Of a DNA stretch of 52,879 nt, positions 26,125 through 34,558 are shown piece by piece; the first letter of the stretch is position 1, and each line of letters begins with the position of its first letter. Source of the DNA: DASUAO01 sp035763745 (GTDB lineage Bacteria; Actinomycetota; Acidimicrobiia; IMCC26256; PALSA-555). Location of the stretch: the NCBI GenBank assembly GCA_035763745.1, contig DASUAO010000027.1:1-52879 (forward strand), in the 5' to 3' direction. The notes under the pieces were generated by a model. The model did no database searches and was not told the DNA's origin. It was given only the letters and a program-made list of their open reading frames with translations. The position numbers were made by a program, and so were the translations under genes.

Positions 26125-27828
26125 TCAGGTGTGCTCGGCGGCGTACATGCCGTGGAAGTCGTCGAGTCCCGGCGGGTTGATGTTCTCGCGGTCGTCGATC
26201 ACCACCTGCACGACCGCCGGCTTCCCCGCGGCAGTCGCGCGTTCGAGCGCGGGCCGGAGCTCGTCGGGGTGCTCGACGAGCTCGCTGTGGCAGCCCAGCG
26301 CCCGGGCGACCTCGTCGTAGCGCACCTTGCTGTGGCGCACGTTCACCGTCGTGCCGGCGACCTTCTGCATGTAGATCTCCTCCATGCCCCACGCGAAGTC
26401 GCAGCTGACGATCGCGACCACCGCCACGCCGTGGCGAGCCGCGGTCTCCAGCTCCTGGATGTTGAAGCCGAAGGCGCCGTCGCCGGTGAGCAGGTACACG
26501 GGGCGGTCCGGGTGGGCGAGCTTGGCGCCGATCGCGTAGGGGAGCCCGGTCCCGAGGTGACCGAAGTGCCCGGTCCACATCAGGGACCGGGGGCGACGGA
26601 TCGTGTGGGCCAGGTGGGCCCAGAGGCCGGTGTTCCCGCCGTCGAAGCAGACGATCGCGTCGTCGCCGAAGAAGCCCGCGACCTCGACGGCCAACCGCCC
26701 GGGGTGGACCGGCGCCGTGTCGATCGTGCGGTAGGAGTCGATCAGGGACTCCCGGAACGAGTGGAACTCACCGGCGTACGCCGCGGCTGCATCGGCGGGG
26801 GCCCGTGCGGGGCCTCGGGCTCGGAGCGCGTCCAGCAGCGCCGCGAGCCCCGCCCGGGCGTCGCCGACGAGCGGTGCATCGACCCGCCGGTTGACGCCGA
26901 TCTGCGCGGGGTCGACGTCGAGGTGGATCAGGCGCTGACGGTCGGGCCCCGCCCATCCCGGTGGCATGAGGTACTGGACGGTCTCGCCGAGCTGGGTCCC
27001 CACCGCGAGGATCACGTCGGCGTCGGTGTGCGCCGGCGTTCCCCAGGGGAACGCCATGCCGATCGACTGGGGATGATCCTCGGGGAACGCGCCCCGTGCG
27101 CCGGCGGTCGTCATGACGAGCGCTCCGAGGTGCTCGGCGACGGCCCGGAGCTCCGCCGCGGCGTCGGCGCGGTGTACGCCGTGGCCCGCGAGGATCAGCG
27201 GGAACCGGGCGTCGCCGAGGAGGCCTGCGGCGCCGCGGATCGCCTCGGCATCGGGTGCCCCGGGCGCGGCCCGGTAGGTCGCCGGGTCGCCGATCGTGAT
27301 CTCGCCCTCGTCGACGGTCTCGTCGAGCACGTCGCCGGGGATCTCGAGGAACGCGGGGCCGGCCCGGCCCGCGAGGGCGCACCGGAACGACTCGCGCACG
27401 AACTCCGGGATGCGTCGGGCTTCCTCGACGGTCGCGGCGAACTTCGTGATCGGACGCACGACGTCGAGCTGGGGTCCGTACTGGAACCGGCCGCGGCGCA
27501 GGGCATGGAGGCTGCGGCGGACGCGCTGGGTGCCGATCGCGAGGAGCGGTACGCCCTCCATCCACGCGCACATGAGGCCGGGGACCATGTTCGCGACCCC
27601 GGGGCCCGCGGCCGCGCCGACGACTGCCATCGTGCCGGTGCTGCGAGCCCAGGCGTCGGCCATGTGCACGCCGGCGCTCTCGTGCCTGGGGCCGATCAGC
27701 AGCATCCCTGCGTCCTCGGCGCTCCGCAGCATGCGGGACTGCCCGATGTCGGAGATCGAGAACATCGCGTCGACGCCCTCGGCCCGCAGCGCACGGACGA
27801 GGATCTCGCCACCGTCGATGCGCGCCAC
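26125..27828 (-). CDS. TPP-dependent enzyme (acetolactate synthase/2-hydroxyacyl-CoA lyase family)
   Basis: A 567-residue three-domain ThDP enzyme. The activating Glu is E50 (GPRHESAGVHMADAWA). The central FAD/nucleotide-type domain includes VMTTAGARGAFPEDHP, and the TPP-binding domain has GDGAFGFN (G449-G451). The Asn-Asn of the GDG-X-NN motif is replaced by C476-D477 (VSCDFAWGMEEI), which resembles the ND..WG form of some decarboxylases and lyases. The GTG start follows TAGCGT by 7 nt. Acetolactate synthesis is unlikely in this context; an acyloin or 2-hydroxyacyl-CoA lyase is more plausible. Confidence 0.8.
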   Translation of the reverse strand: MARIDGGEILVRALRAEGVDAMFSISDIGQSRMLRSAEDAGMLLIGPRHESAGVHMADAWARSTGTMAVVGAAAGPGVANMVPGLMCAWMEGVPLLAIGTQRVRRSLHALRRGRFQYGPQLDVVRPITKFAATVEEARRIPEFVRESFRCALAGRAGPAFLEIPGDVLDETVDEGEITIGDPATYRAAPGAPDAEAIRGAAGLLGDARFPLILAGHGVHRADAAAELRAVAEHLGALVMTTAGARGAFPEDHPQSIGMAFPWGTPAHTDADVILAVGTQLGETVQYLMPPGWAGPDRQRLIHLDVDPAQIGVNRRVDAPLVGDARAGLAALLDALRARGPARAPADAAAAYAGEFHSFRESLIDSYRTIDTAPVHPGRLAVEVAGFFGDDAIVCFDGGNTGLWAHLAHTIRRPRSLMWTGHFGHLGTGLPYAIGAKLAHPDRPVYLLTGDGAFGFNIQELETAARHGVAVVAIVSCDFAWGMEEIYMQKVAGTTVNVRHSKVRYDEVARALGCHSELVEHPDELRPALERATAAGKPAVVQVVIDDRENINPPGLDDFHGMYAAEHT

Positions 27829-27841
27829 GGTGTCGACGCTA
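27829..27841 (-). promoter_or_regulatory. Internal leaderless promoter of the TPP-enzyme gene
   Basis: Minus-strand TAGCGT (27841-27836), 7 nt, then GTG at 27828. It would let the last four operon genes be expressed apart from the DUF35-thiolase pair. Confidence 0.4.
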
Positions 27842-27901
27842 GGAACCCGTTCGGTCCGGGAACAGGGCCATTGGTCCCGGGGCGATGCCAAGGCCGGGTG
27901 G

Positions 27902-29071
27902 TCAGCCGCTGGTGAGGATCGCTCCGGTCCGGCTGGACGTGACGAGCGCGGTGCGGGCGCCGGGCACCTGGTTGGCGGCGGCACCACGGAGCTGACGGGC
28001 AGCCTCGGAGACCAGGTTCAGCCCGTGGATGTACCCCTCGCCGATGAGACCACCGTTGGTGTTGCACGGGAGTGCGCCGTCGAGACCGAGGTTCCCCTCG
28101 GCGACGAAGTCCTTGGCCTCGCCGGGCCCGCAGAACCCCAGCGCCTCGAGCTGCATGAAGAGGATGGGTGTGAACGCGTCGTAGATCATCGCGACATCGA
28201 GGTCGCCCCTGGCGAAGCCCGACTCGTCGAAGAGCCGACGGGCGATCGCCGTCGAGCTCTCCATGCGCGCGATGTCCGCCACGTAGTGGTCGGACGCGAT
28301 CTCCTGCTCGAACAGCGCGGCCCCGGTCGCGGCCGCGATCGCGATCGGTGGCTGGCGCAGGTCGGCGGCCCGGTCGTTGCGAGCGATCACCAGTGCGACC
28401 GACCCATCGGTCTCCTGACAGCAGTCGAAGAGCCGGATGCACGGCTCGACGATCCACCGCGACGCCTGGTGCTCGTCGAGCGTGATCGGGTTCCCGTAGC
28501 CCCACGCCGCCGGATTGGTCGCGGCGTAGGCGCGCAGCTGGACGACGGCGCGGCCGAAGTCGGCGCTCTCGACACCGTGCTCGTGCATGTAGCGAGTCGA
28601 GTTCAGCGCCAGCCACGACGCGGGTGTGAGCGCGCCGAACGGCATGCACCACTGCAGGGCGGTCGTGCCGGCGTGGTTGGAGCTCGGCGCCGCGCTCGTC
28701 TTGGCGGCACCGAAGCGCGTCGCACCCGACCGAGCCCGGATCGCGCGGTACGCGACGACGACGTCGGCGCGACCACTCGTGATCGCCGAGGCGGCGTGCA
28801 GCAGCACGCCCATCGAGCCCCCGCCGCCATAGGGCACGCGGCTCGACCAGCGGACGTCCTGGAAGCCGACGGACCGGGCGAGCTCGGTCTCCTCGACGGG
28901 ATCGATCGTGTAGCTCACCAGGCCGTCGACGTCGGACGCGCCGACGCCGGCGTCGGCCAACGCCGACGCGATCGACTCGCACGCCAGCTGCAGCTCCGTG
29001 CGGCCCGCCGCTCGCGAGAGCTCGGTGGAGCCGACACCGACGATCGCGGCGTCGAGGCCCGGGGCGCTCAC
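27902..29071 (-). CDS. Ltp-type thiolase-like aldolase
   Basis: A 389-residue thiolase-fold protein resembling Ltp2-like side-chain retro-aldolases of steroid catabolism. The nucleophile-Cys segment is replaced by RVPYGGGGSMGVLLHAASAI, and GHPIGA by TNGGLIGEGYIHGLNLVSEA. The dyad region YDAFTPILFM keeps a Tyr. These features, and fusion-like coupling (4-bp overlap) to a DUF35 gene, match the ChsH2-Ltp2 arrangement. The predicted reaction is C-C cleavage of a beta-hydroxyacyl-CoA without free CoA; the substrate is unknown. GTG start. Confidence 0.82.
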   Translation of the reverse strand: MSAPGLDAAIVGVGSTELSRAAGRTELQLACESIASALADAGVGASDVDGLVSYTIDPVEETELARSVGFQDVRWSSRVPYGGGGSMGVLLHAASAITSGRADVVVAYRAIRARSGATRFGAAKTSAAPSSNHAGTTALQWCMPFGALTPASWLALNSTRYMHEHGVESADFGRAVVQLRAYAATNPAAWGYGNPITLDEHQASRWIVEPCIRLFDCCQETDGSVALVIARNDRAADLRQPPIAIAAATGAALFEQEIASDHYVADIARMESSTAIARRLFDESGFARGDLDVAMIYDAFTPILFMQLEALGFCGPGEAKDFVAEGNLGLDGALPCNTNGGLIGEGYIHGLNLVSEAARQLRGAAANQVPGARTALVTSSRTGAILTSG

Positions 29072-29511
29072 GCGCGCGCACCCGCCGCTGATGGTCGGAA
29101 CACGGGAACGGCCCCGTCGCCGCGAGCCTCGAACTCGACCTCGACGGCCAGGCCGATCTCGACGTCGGCCGGCTCGATCCGGACGAGGTTCGAGACGACG
29201 CGCACGCCCTCGTCGAGGTCGACGAGCGCGACGAGCACCGGGTAGTCGAACGCCGGGTGTCGGGGGTGGTGGAGGATCGCGAAGCTGTGGACCGTGCCGC
29301 GCCCCGAGAGGTCGGCGACCTCGACCTCCAACGAATGGCAGTCGGGGCACATCGGTCGCGGGGGATGGCGGAGTCGACCGCACGAGCCGCACCGCTGGGC
29401 GACGAGGCGTCCGGCACGCGCGGCGTCCCAGAACACGGCCGAGTCCTCCGTGACGAGCGGGGCCGGCTTCGGCACCCTCGACGGAGGGGCGCCCGGGTCC
29501 TGGTTGCTCAC
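29068..29511 (-). CDS. DUF35 Zn-ribbon/OB-fold partner of the Ltp-type aldolase
   Basis: A 147-residue protein. The N-terminal helix (DSAVFWDAARAGRLVAQ) leads to an intact ribbon, RCGSCGRLRHPPRPMCPDC, with four Cys and the HPPR motif. The OB-fold follows (GRGTVHSFAILHHP ... YPVLVALVDLDEG). It should bind the aldolase and shape its acyl-CoA site. The GTG start is preceded by TACTAT at 6 nt, a leaderless promoter. It is first gene of the minus-strand operon and starts 18 bp from the divergent CoA-transferase gene. Confidence 0.88.
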   Translation of the reverse strand: MSNQDPGAPPSRVPKPAPLVTEDSAVFWDAARAGRLVAQRCGSCGRLRHPPRPMCPDCHSLEVEVADLSGRGTVHSFAILHHPRHPAFDYPVLVALVDLDEGVRVVSNLVRIEPADVEIGLAVEVEFEARGDGAVPVFRPSAAGARA

Positions 29512-29529
29512 ATCGACATAGTAGTTAGT
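29512..29529. promoter_or_regulatory. Overlapping divergent leaderless promoters
   Basis: Minus strand: TACTAT (29523-29518), 6 nt, GTG at 29511. Plus strand: CATAGT (29517-29522), 7 nt, ATG at 29530. The two -10 hexamers overlap each other almost fully, so both promoters use the same 18-bp gap and only one polymerase could occupy it at a time. Confidence 0.55.
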
Positions 29530-29535
29530 ATGTCG
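29514..29535. promoter_or_regulatory. Candidate TetR operator
   Basis: Inverted repeat with 7-bp arms CGACATA (29514-29520) and TATGTCG (29529-29535) around an 8-bp AT-rich spacer. It covers both -10 hexamers and the plus-strand start codon. A TetR gene is second in the plus-strand operon. A repressor bound here would block both operons. Confidence 0.55.
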
Positions 29536-31962
29536 GCGATGCCCGGAGTCTTCGACGGCCTGCGTGTCCTCGACCTCACGACCGGGATCGCGGGCCCGAT
29601 GACCACCATGCTGCTCGCCGACAACGGCGCCGACGTGACCCGTCTCGTCGCGCCCGACGCCGTCCCGGCGTCCCGCACCGGGGAGCGGGTCTGGCACCGC
29701 GGGACGCGCAGCGCCGAGCTCGACCTCGACACCGCCGAGGGCCGGGCCGCGTTCGAGGCGCTCGCCGCAACCGCGGACGTGGTCGTGGAGACCTGCACGC
29801 CCGGGACGATGGAGGCGTGGGGACTCGACCACGGGTCGCTCGCGACCCGGAACGCGCGGCTCATCACCTGCTCGATCACCGCGTACGGGCGACACGTGCC
29901 GTTCCGGGATCGCCCGGCCGACGACGCGCTCGTCGCCGCTCGCACGGGCCTGCTCTACGACCAGAAGGGCCGGCGGGGCGGTGCGATGGAGTTCATCGCC
30001 GGGCGCCCCGGTCCGCACCCCGAGTTCGACGGCGCTGCGGGCATGCGACGGGGCGCCGACCGCCCGGGGCCGGTCTTCCCCCGAACGCCGTTCCCGAGCA
30101 TCGGCGCCGCGTACTTCGCGACGCTCGGCATCACCGCGGCGTTGCGCGCCCGCGAGGGCACCGGTGCGGGTCAGTGGGTGGAGACGTCGCTGCTCCAGGG
30201 GACGCTCGCCGCGGCCTGCCTGGGCTGGCAGCGGGTCGAGCACCCGGACGCGCCGCTGTATTGGATGTGGCCGATCGACGCCCGCTCGGTCGAGGGGCTG
30301 TTCGAGTGCGCCGACGGTCGGTGGGTCCACCACTGGACGCTGCGCCCGAGCTGGGTCCTCGCGTCGGCCGAGGGCGACGCGCTCGACGCCGCGACGCTCG
30401 ACACGACGTACCGAGACGATCCCGATCGGGTGTCGATGGAGCCCGACGGGTTGCTGACCGGGATCTTCCTCCACGAGACCCTCGCCGCCGCATTCGCCAA
30501 GTTCCCCGCCGCGGAGTGGGTGCGAGCAGCGGAGGCCGCGGGGATCGGCGTCGCGCTGGTGCGCTCGCCCGCCGAAGCCCTGTCCGACGAGTCCTTCGTG
30601 GCCGACGGCTGCGTCGTCGAGGTCGACGACCCCGAGGTGGGGGCGATCCGTCACGTCGGCTCGGTGCTCGAGTTCTCGGCCACGCCCGGCGCGGTCCGCG
30701 GACCGACGCCGCGGCCCGGGGAGCACACCGCCGAGGTGCTCGCCGAGGCGGAGGCGGCCGGCGGTGCCACATCGGCCGCGCCGATCGACGAACCGTCGGA
30801 CTCACTCGCCCACCCGCTCTCCGGTGTACGGGTCATCGACCTCGGGCTCGGCGTCGCGGGGCCGTTCACGGGACGAGTGCTCGCCGATCTCGGCGCCGAC
30901 GTCATCAAGGTCCACGCGCTGCACGACACCTTCTGGGCCGGGACGCACATGGGGCTCGGCACGAACCGTGGGAAGCGGAGCATCTCCCTGAACCTGAAGG
31001 ACCCGCGGGGGATCGCCGCACTCGAGCGGCTCATCGACGGTGCCGACGTCGTCACGACGAACTGGCGACCGGGCGCCGCCGCTCGGCTCGGGCTCGATGA
31101 CGCGACGCTCCGTGCACGCAACCCACGTGTCATCACCTGCAACACGCGTGGGTACGAGAAGGGACCGCGCTCGGACCTCCCGGGGACCGATCAGACCGCC
31201 GCGGCGCTCACGGGCGTCGAGTGGGAGGACGGTGCGTGCGACACCGGGAACCCGCCCGTGTGGAGCCGGTCGGGGATGGGCGACACGGGCAACGCGATGC
31301 TCGCCGCGATCGCGATCACGGCCGCGCTCTACCACCGGGACCGCACCGGCGAGGGCCAGGCCGTGAGCACATCGATCGTGAACGCGCAGCTGCTGCACAC
31401 GTCGTACGCGTGGGTCCACGGCGACGGCACGGCGCCCGACTGGGGGCGCGTCGACGTGCACCAGGTCGGACTCTCGGACTGGTACCGGATGTTCGAGTGT
31501 GCTGACGGGCGTTGGGTGTTCGTCGCCGCGCGCACCGATGCGGAGCGAGCACGGTTCCTGGACGCGGTGGGGGTCGCGACGTCCGACGCCGGCGCGCTGG
31601 GGCCGCGGCTCGAGGCACGCCTTCGAGGCGAAGCGGCCGAGTGCTGGTTCGATCGCCTGGACGCCGCTGACGTCCCCGTCGAGATCGTGGACGAGGAATT
31701 CTGTCGCCGCCTCTTCGACGACCCGATCGCCCGCTCGACGGGTCTGATCGCCGAGACCTCCGCCGGCTCCGTGGGTCGCTTCGAGGATCCCGGGCTGCTC
31801 GTGAACCTCTCGTCGACCCCACCGGTCCTGCAGCGGGGCCCCTGCATGTGCGGCGAGCACAGTCGTGTGCTGCTGCGCGAATGCGGCTACTCCGATACCG
31901 AGATCGACGAGCTCGTCGACGCAGGCGTGCTGTTGGATGCGCCGATCGCGGTGACGCCGTGA
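29530..31962 (+). CDS. Fused tandem CaiB/BaiF (class III) CoA-transferase
   Basis: An 810-residue polypeptide made of two complete class III CoA-transferase domains (about 1-400 and 425-810). Each has the RGxRSxxLxL strand, the VxTxxxG loop, the GITAAL/AITAAL helix and TGxGQ. The second half has the catalytic Asp (MGDTGNAML, D585). At the aligned place the first half has Ser (FPSIGAAYF, S190), so it is probably inactive for transfer. Such enzymes swap CoA between carboxylic acids. The frame is open upstream, but the ATG giving MSAMPGVFDGLRVLDL lies at leaderless spacing. Confidence 0.87.
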   Translation: MSAMPGVFDGLRVLDLTTGIAGPMTTMLLADNGADVTRLVAPDAVPASRTGERVWHRGTRSAELDLDTAEGRAAFEALAATADVVVETCTPGTMEAWGLDHGSLATRNARLITCSITAYGRHVPFRDRPADDALVAARTGLLYDQKGRRGGAMEFIAGRPGPHPEFDGAAGMRRGADRPGPVFPRTPFPSIGAAYFATLGITAALRAREGTGAGQWVETSLLQGTLAAACLGWQRVEHPDAPLYWMWPIDARSVEGLFECADGRWVHHWTLRPSWVLASAEGDALDAATLDTTYRDDPDRVSMEPDGLLTGIFLHETLAAAFAKFPAAEWVRAAEAAGIGVALVRSPAEALSDESFVADGCVVEVDDPEVGAIRHVGSVLEFSATPGAVRGPTPRPGEHTAEVLAEAEAAGGATSAAPIDEPSDSLAHPLSGVRVIDLGLGVAGPFTGRVLADLGADVIKVHALHDTFWAGTHMGLGTNRGKRSISLNLKDPRGIAALERLIDGADVVTTNWRPGAAARLGLDDATLRARNPRVITCNTRGYEKGPRSDLPGTDQTAAALTGVEWEDGACDTGNPPVWSRSGMGDTGNAMLAAIAITAALYHRDRTGEGQAVSTSIVNAQLLHTSYAWVHGDGTAPDWGRVDVHQVGLSDWYRMFECADGRWVFVAARTDAERARFLDAVGVATSDAGALGPRLEARLRGEAAECWFDRLDAADVPVEIVDEEFCRRLFDDPIARSTGLIAETSAGSVGRFEDPGLLVNLSSTPPVLQRGPCMCGEHSRVLLRECGYSDTEIDELVDAGVLLDAPIAVTP

Positions 31963-32597
31963 CGGCGCCCGAGGCGGCTCCGGCCCCCGATCGGAGTCGT
32001 CGGCGTCGTGGGGGGAAGGTACCGAGCGGACGCGAGCAGATCATCGACGCCGCGATCGCGTCGATCCTCGAGGTCGGCTTCTACCGATCGAGCACGAACG
32101 AGATCGCCCGACGCGCCGACGTGAGCTGGGGCGCGCTCCAGTACCACTTCGGGACGCGGGAGGCACTGCTGCTCGCGATCGTCGAGGAGCTCGCCCGGCG
32201 GTTCACGACCTCCGTCGAGGCGGCGCACGTGGAGGGGGAGAGCCTCGCCGAGCGGATCACGTCGCTCTACGAGATCCTCGCCGAGCACTACGACAACCCC
32301 ACCTTCCTGGTGCGCCTCCAGATCGTCCTCAACCTCCAACACGATCCCGACACCTCTGCCGACGTGATGGACGCGATCGCGGCGCAGTCGGCCGCGTCGG
32401 AGGCCGGCACCCGCCGACTCCTCGTCGAGGCCCTCGGTCCCGATGCGGACCCCGACGACCACGTCACCCTCTTCCACGCGCTCCGAGGGATGGCCCTGAG
32501 TCGCCTGTACTCCCGGACGGTGCCGGTCCGGGGCACCCGCGGCCCGTCGCGCGCCGCACGTGACCGCTTCCTCGCCCGCCTCGCCGACGGTTGGTAG
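31959..32597 (+). CDS. TetR/AcrR family transcriptional regulator
   Basis: A 212-residue repressor. The N-terminal DNA-binding domain follows a basic tail: REQIIDAAIASILEVGFYRSSTNEIARRADVSWGALQYHFGTREALL contains the helix-turn-helix. The C-terminal ligand domain starts near SLAERITSLYEILAEHY. The GTG start overlaps the CoA-transferase stop by 4 bp. Its place inside the operon and the palindrome at the divergent start region argue for local autoregulation with an acyl-CoA or pathway ligand as inducer, which is inference. Confidence 0.88.
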   Translation: MTAPEAAPAPDRSRRRRGGKVPSGREQIIDAAIASILEVGFYRSSTNEIARRADVSWGALQYHFGTREALLLAIVEELARRFTTSVEAAHVEGESLAERITSLYEILAEHYDNPTFLVRLQIVLNLQHDPDTSADVMDAIAAQSAASEAGTRRLLVEALGPDADPDDHVTLFHALRGMALSRLYSRTVPVRGTRGPSRAARDRFLARLADGW

Positions 32598-32637
32598 CGG
32601 CGGTGGCGGACCAGTTCCGACATCCCGGGAGGGAACC

Positions 32638-33699
32638 ATGACGACCCGACTCATCTCGGTCGACTCGCACGTGAAGATGACCCCGGAGCAGATCAAGGCC
32701 CACATGCCGTCGAAGTTCCACCGCGACTTCGACGACGCGATCGCGGCGGAGGCCGCGGCCCATCAGGCGGACATGGGTGGCCTCGATCCGAAGGTGCTGG
32801 CTGCCGGTTTCAGCCACGAGGCGATGACGGACCCCGGGTACCACGAGCCGCACGCGCGTCTGCAGGCGATGGACCGCGACGGTGTCGAGGCCGAGGTCCT
32901 CTACAGCGAGGTGAGCGCGTTCCGTCACTACCCGTACATGAAGGACGGGTTCCGGGAGGCGTCCGACGCGTTCAACCGCGTGTTCCAGGACTTCGCGTCG
33001 GCCGACCCGAAGCGGCTCGTCCCCGCCTACCAGGTGCCGCTGATGGACATCGACTTCGCGGTGAAGCAGGTGCAGGCGCTCGCGTCCGACGGCGCCCGCG
33101 CGGTGCACATCCCCACCTTCCCGTCGGAGGTGGGTCTTCCCGAGTACCACGACGAGCGCTACGACCCGGTGTGGGCCGCGATCTCGGAGTCCGGGATGAA
33201 GATCAGCCAGCACCTCGGGCTCGTCGCGTCGCTGTTCGACCTGCTGCGTCGTGACCCCACACCGCAGAAGGCGATCTTCACGTCGCAGCCCTGCCTGCGG
33301 CTGGCCGAGACGATCGGGTTCTGGATCCTGCCCGGAGTGCTCGCCCGGTTCCCGGAGCTGAAGATCGTGCTCGTCGAGCCCAGCCTCGGCTGGGTCCCCT
33401 TCTACCTGGACGTGCTCGACTCGTTCGCCGAAGGGCCCTACGACTTCCCCGCACTCGACGAGAAGCCCAGCTCCTACTTCCACCGCCAGATGTACCTGAC
33501 GTTCGTCGACGATCCCCGTGGCCTCGAGCACCGTCATGACCTCGGGGTGGACCGGATCATGTGGTCGACGGACTTCCCGCACCCGGCCACGTCGTGGCCG
33601 AACTCCCACGCGATCGTCGAGAAGAACTTCGCCGGGATCCCCGACGACGAGCGGGATCTCATCGTCAGTGGCAACGCCGCGCGGGTCTACGGGTTCTGA
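32638..33699 (+). CDS. Amidohydrolase family protein (ACMSD-like)
   Basis: A 353-residue amidohydrolase-2 family enzyme. SVDSHVKM is the N-terminal metal region, VEAEVLYSEVSAF and VHIPTFPSEVGLPEY follow, MKISQHLGLV gives a metal His, VEPSLGWVPFYLDVLD is the family strand, and MWSTDFPHPATSWP has the catalytic Asp. GGGAGGG before the ATG is a strong ribosome site. It shares the family but only moderate similarity with the protein at 12.1-13.2 kb. The last base of its stop is the first base of the next ATG. Confidence 0.83.
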   Translation: MTTRLISVDSHVKMTPEQIKAHMPSKFHRDFDDAIAAEAAAHQADMGGLDPKVLAAGFSHEAMTDPGYHEPHARLQAMDRDGVEAEVLYSEVSAFRHYPYMKDGFREASDAFNRVFQDFASADPKRLVPAYQVPLMDIDFAVKQVQALASDGARAVHIPTFPSEVGLPEYHDERYDPVWAAISESGMKISQHLGLVASLFDLLRRDPTPQKAIFTSQPCLRLAETIGFWILPGVLARFPELKIVLVEPSLGWVPFYLDVLDSFAEGPYDFPALDEKPSSYFHRQMYLTFVDDPRGLEHRHDLGVDRIMWSTDFPHPATSWPNSHAIVEKNFAGIPDDERDLIVSGNAARVYGF

Positions 33700-34523
33700 T
33701 GGGAACCCCGATCGACCTCAGCGGGCAGCTGGCGATCGTCACCGGAGGGGGCGGCGGGATCGGTGGTGCCGCGTCCGAGGCGCTGGCGGCCGCCGGCGCC
33801 CACGTCCTCGTCGCCGATCTCGACGAGGGCCTCGCGACCGAGCGGGTCGAGCGGATCCAGGCCGCGGGCGGCGCGGCCACCGTGGTCGTCGCCGACGTGC
33901 GTGTCCCGGACCAGATCGCCGAGATCGAGCGGGTCGCCGCCGCGACCGCTGATCACGTCGACATCCTCGTGAACAACGTCGGTCACTACGTCCGCCCGAG
34001 CTCGTTCCTGCGCAGCGACGAGTCGCAGTGGTCGGACCTGGCCGACATCAACTTCGTCCACGTGCTGCGCTGCTGTCGGACGTTCGTGCCCGCGATGGTC
34101 GAGCGCGGCTCGGGCTCGGTCGTGAACGTGTCGTCCGTCGAGGGCATGCGGGGCTATCCGCTCGACCCCGTGTACGCCGCGTACAAGGCCGCGGTCAACC
34201 ACTTCACCAAGTGTCTCGCGCTCGAGGTGGCGCCGTCGGGGGTTCGGGTGAACGCGATCGCGCCGGACGTCACCCAGTCGATCCAGGTCGACTACGAGGC
34301 GATGGTGCCGGCCGACCAGCGCGATCGCTGGCCGTACTGGGTCCCGGTCGGGCGGGTGGGCGAGCCGAGCGACAACGCCGACGTCATCCTCTTCCTCGCG
34401 TCGGATCTCGCGCGCTTCGTCACCGGGCACATCGTGCCTACGGACGGCGGGACGGTGCTCGCCGGCGGGTGGTTCCGCACCGAGGGCCGTCGAGGGTGGA
34501 CGAACCGTCCGCGTGACCCCTGA
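33699..34523 (+). CDS. SDR family oxidoreductase
   Basis: A 274-residue classical SDR with an unusually Gly-rich cofactor motif (TGGGGGIGGAAS). NNVG in DILVNNVGHYV, Ser in NVSSVEGM, and Tyr/Lys in VYAAYKAAVNHF complete the active site. The C-terminus reads VTGHIVPTDGGTVLAGGWFR, the usual end of the fold. Last gene of the TetR-containing operon (1-nt overlap with the amidohydrolase gene). It probably oxidises a hydroxyl of the pathway intermediate. Confidence 0.83.
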   Translation: MGTPIDLSGQLAIVTGGGGGIGGAASEALAAAGAHVLVADLDEGLATERVERIQAAGGAATVVVADVRVPDQIAEIERVAAATADHVDILVNNVGHYVRPSSFLRSDESQWSDLADINFVHVLRCCRTFVPAMVERGSGSVVNVSSVEGMRGYPLDPVYAAYKAAVNHFTKCLALEVAPSGVRVNAIAPDVTQSIQVDYEAMVPADQRDRWPYWVPVGRVGEPSDNADVILFLASDLARFVTGHIVPTDGGTVLAGGWFRTEGRRGWTNRPRDP

Positions 34524-34558
34524 CTCCGGGCGATCTCTGCGTCCGTTGCCGGCTCCGG

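Noticed and set aside
27862..27885. GGGACCAATGGCCC (minus strand) as a DosR-type box upstream of the TPP-enzyme gene
   Set aside because: Only loosely like the mycobacterial consensus, in a gene context with no dormancy link, and it may simply be a GC-rich inverted repeat.
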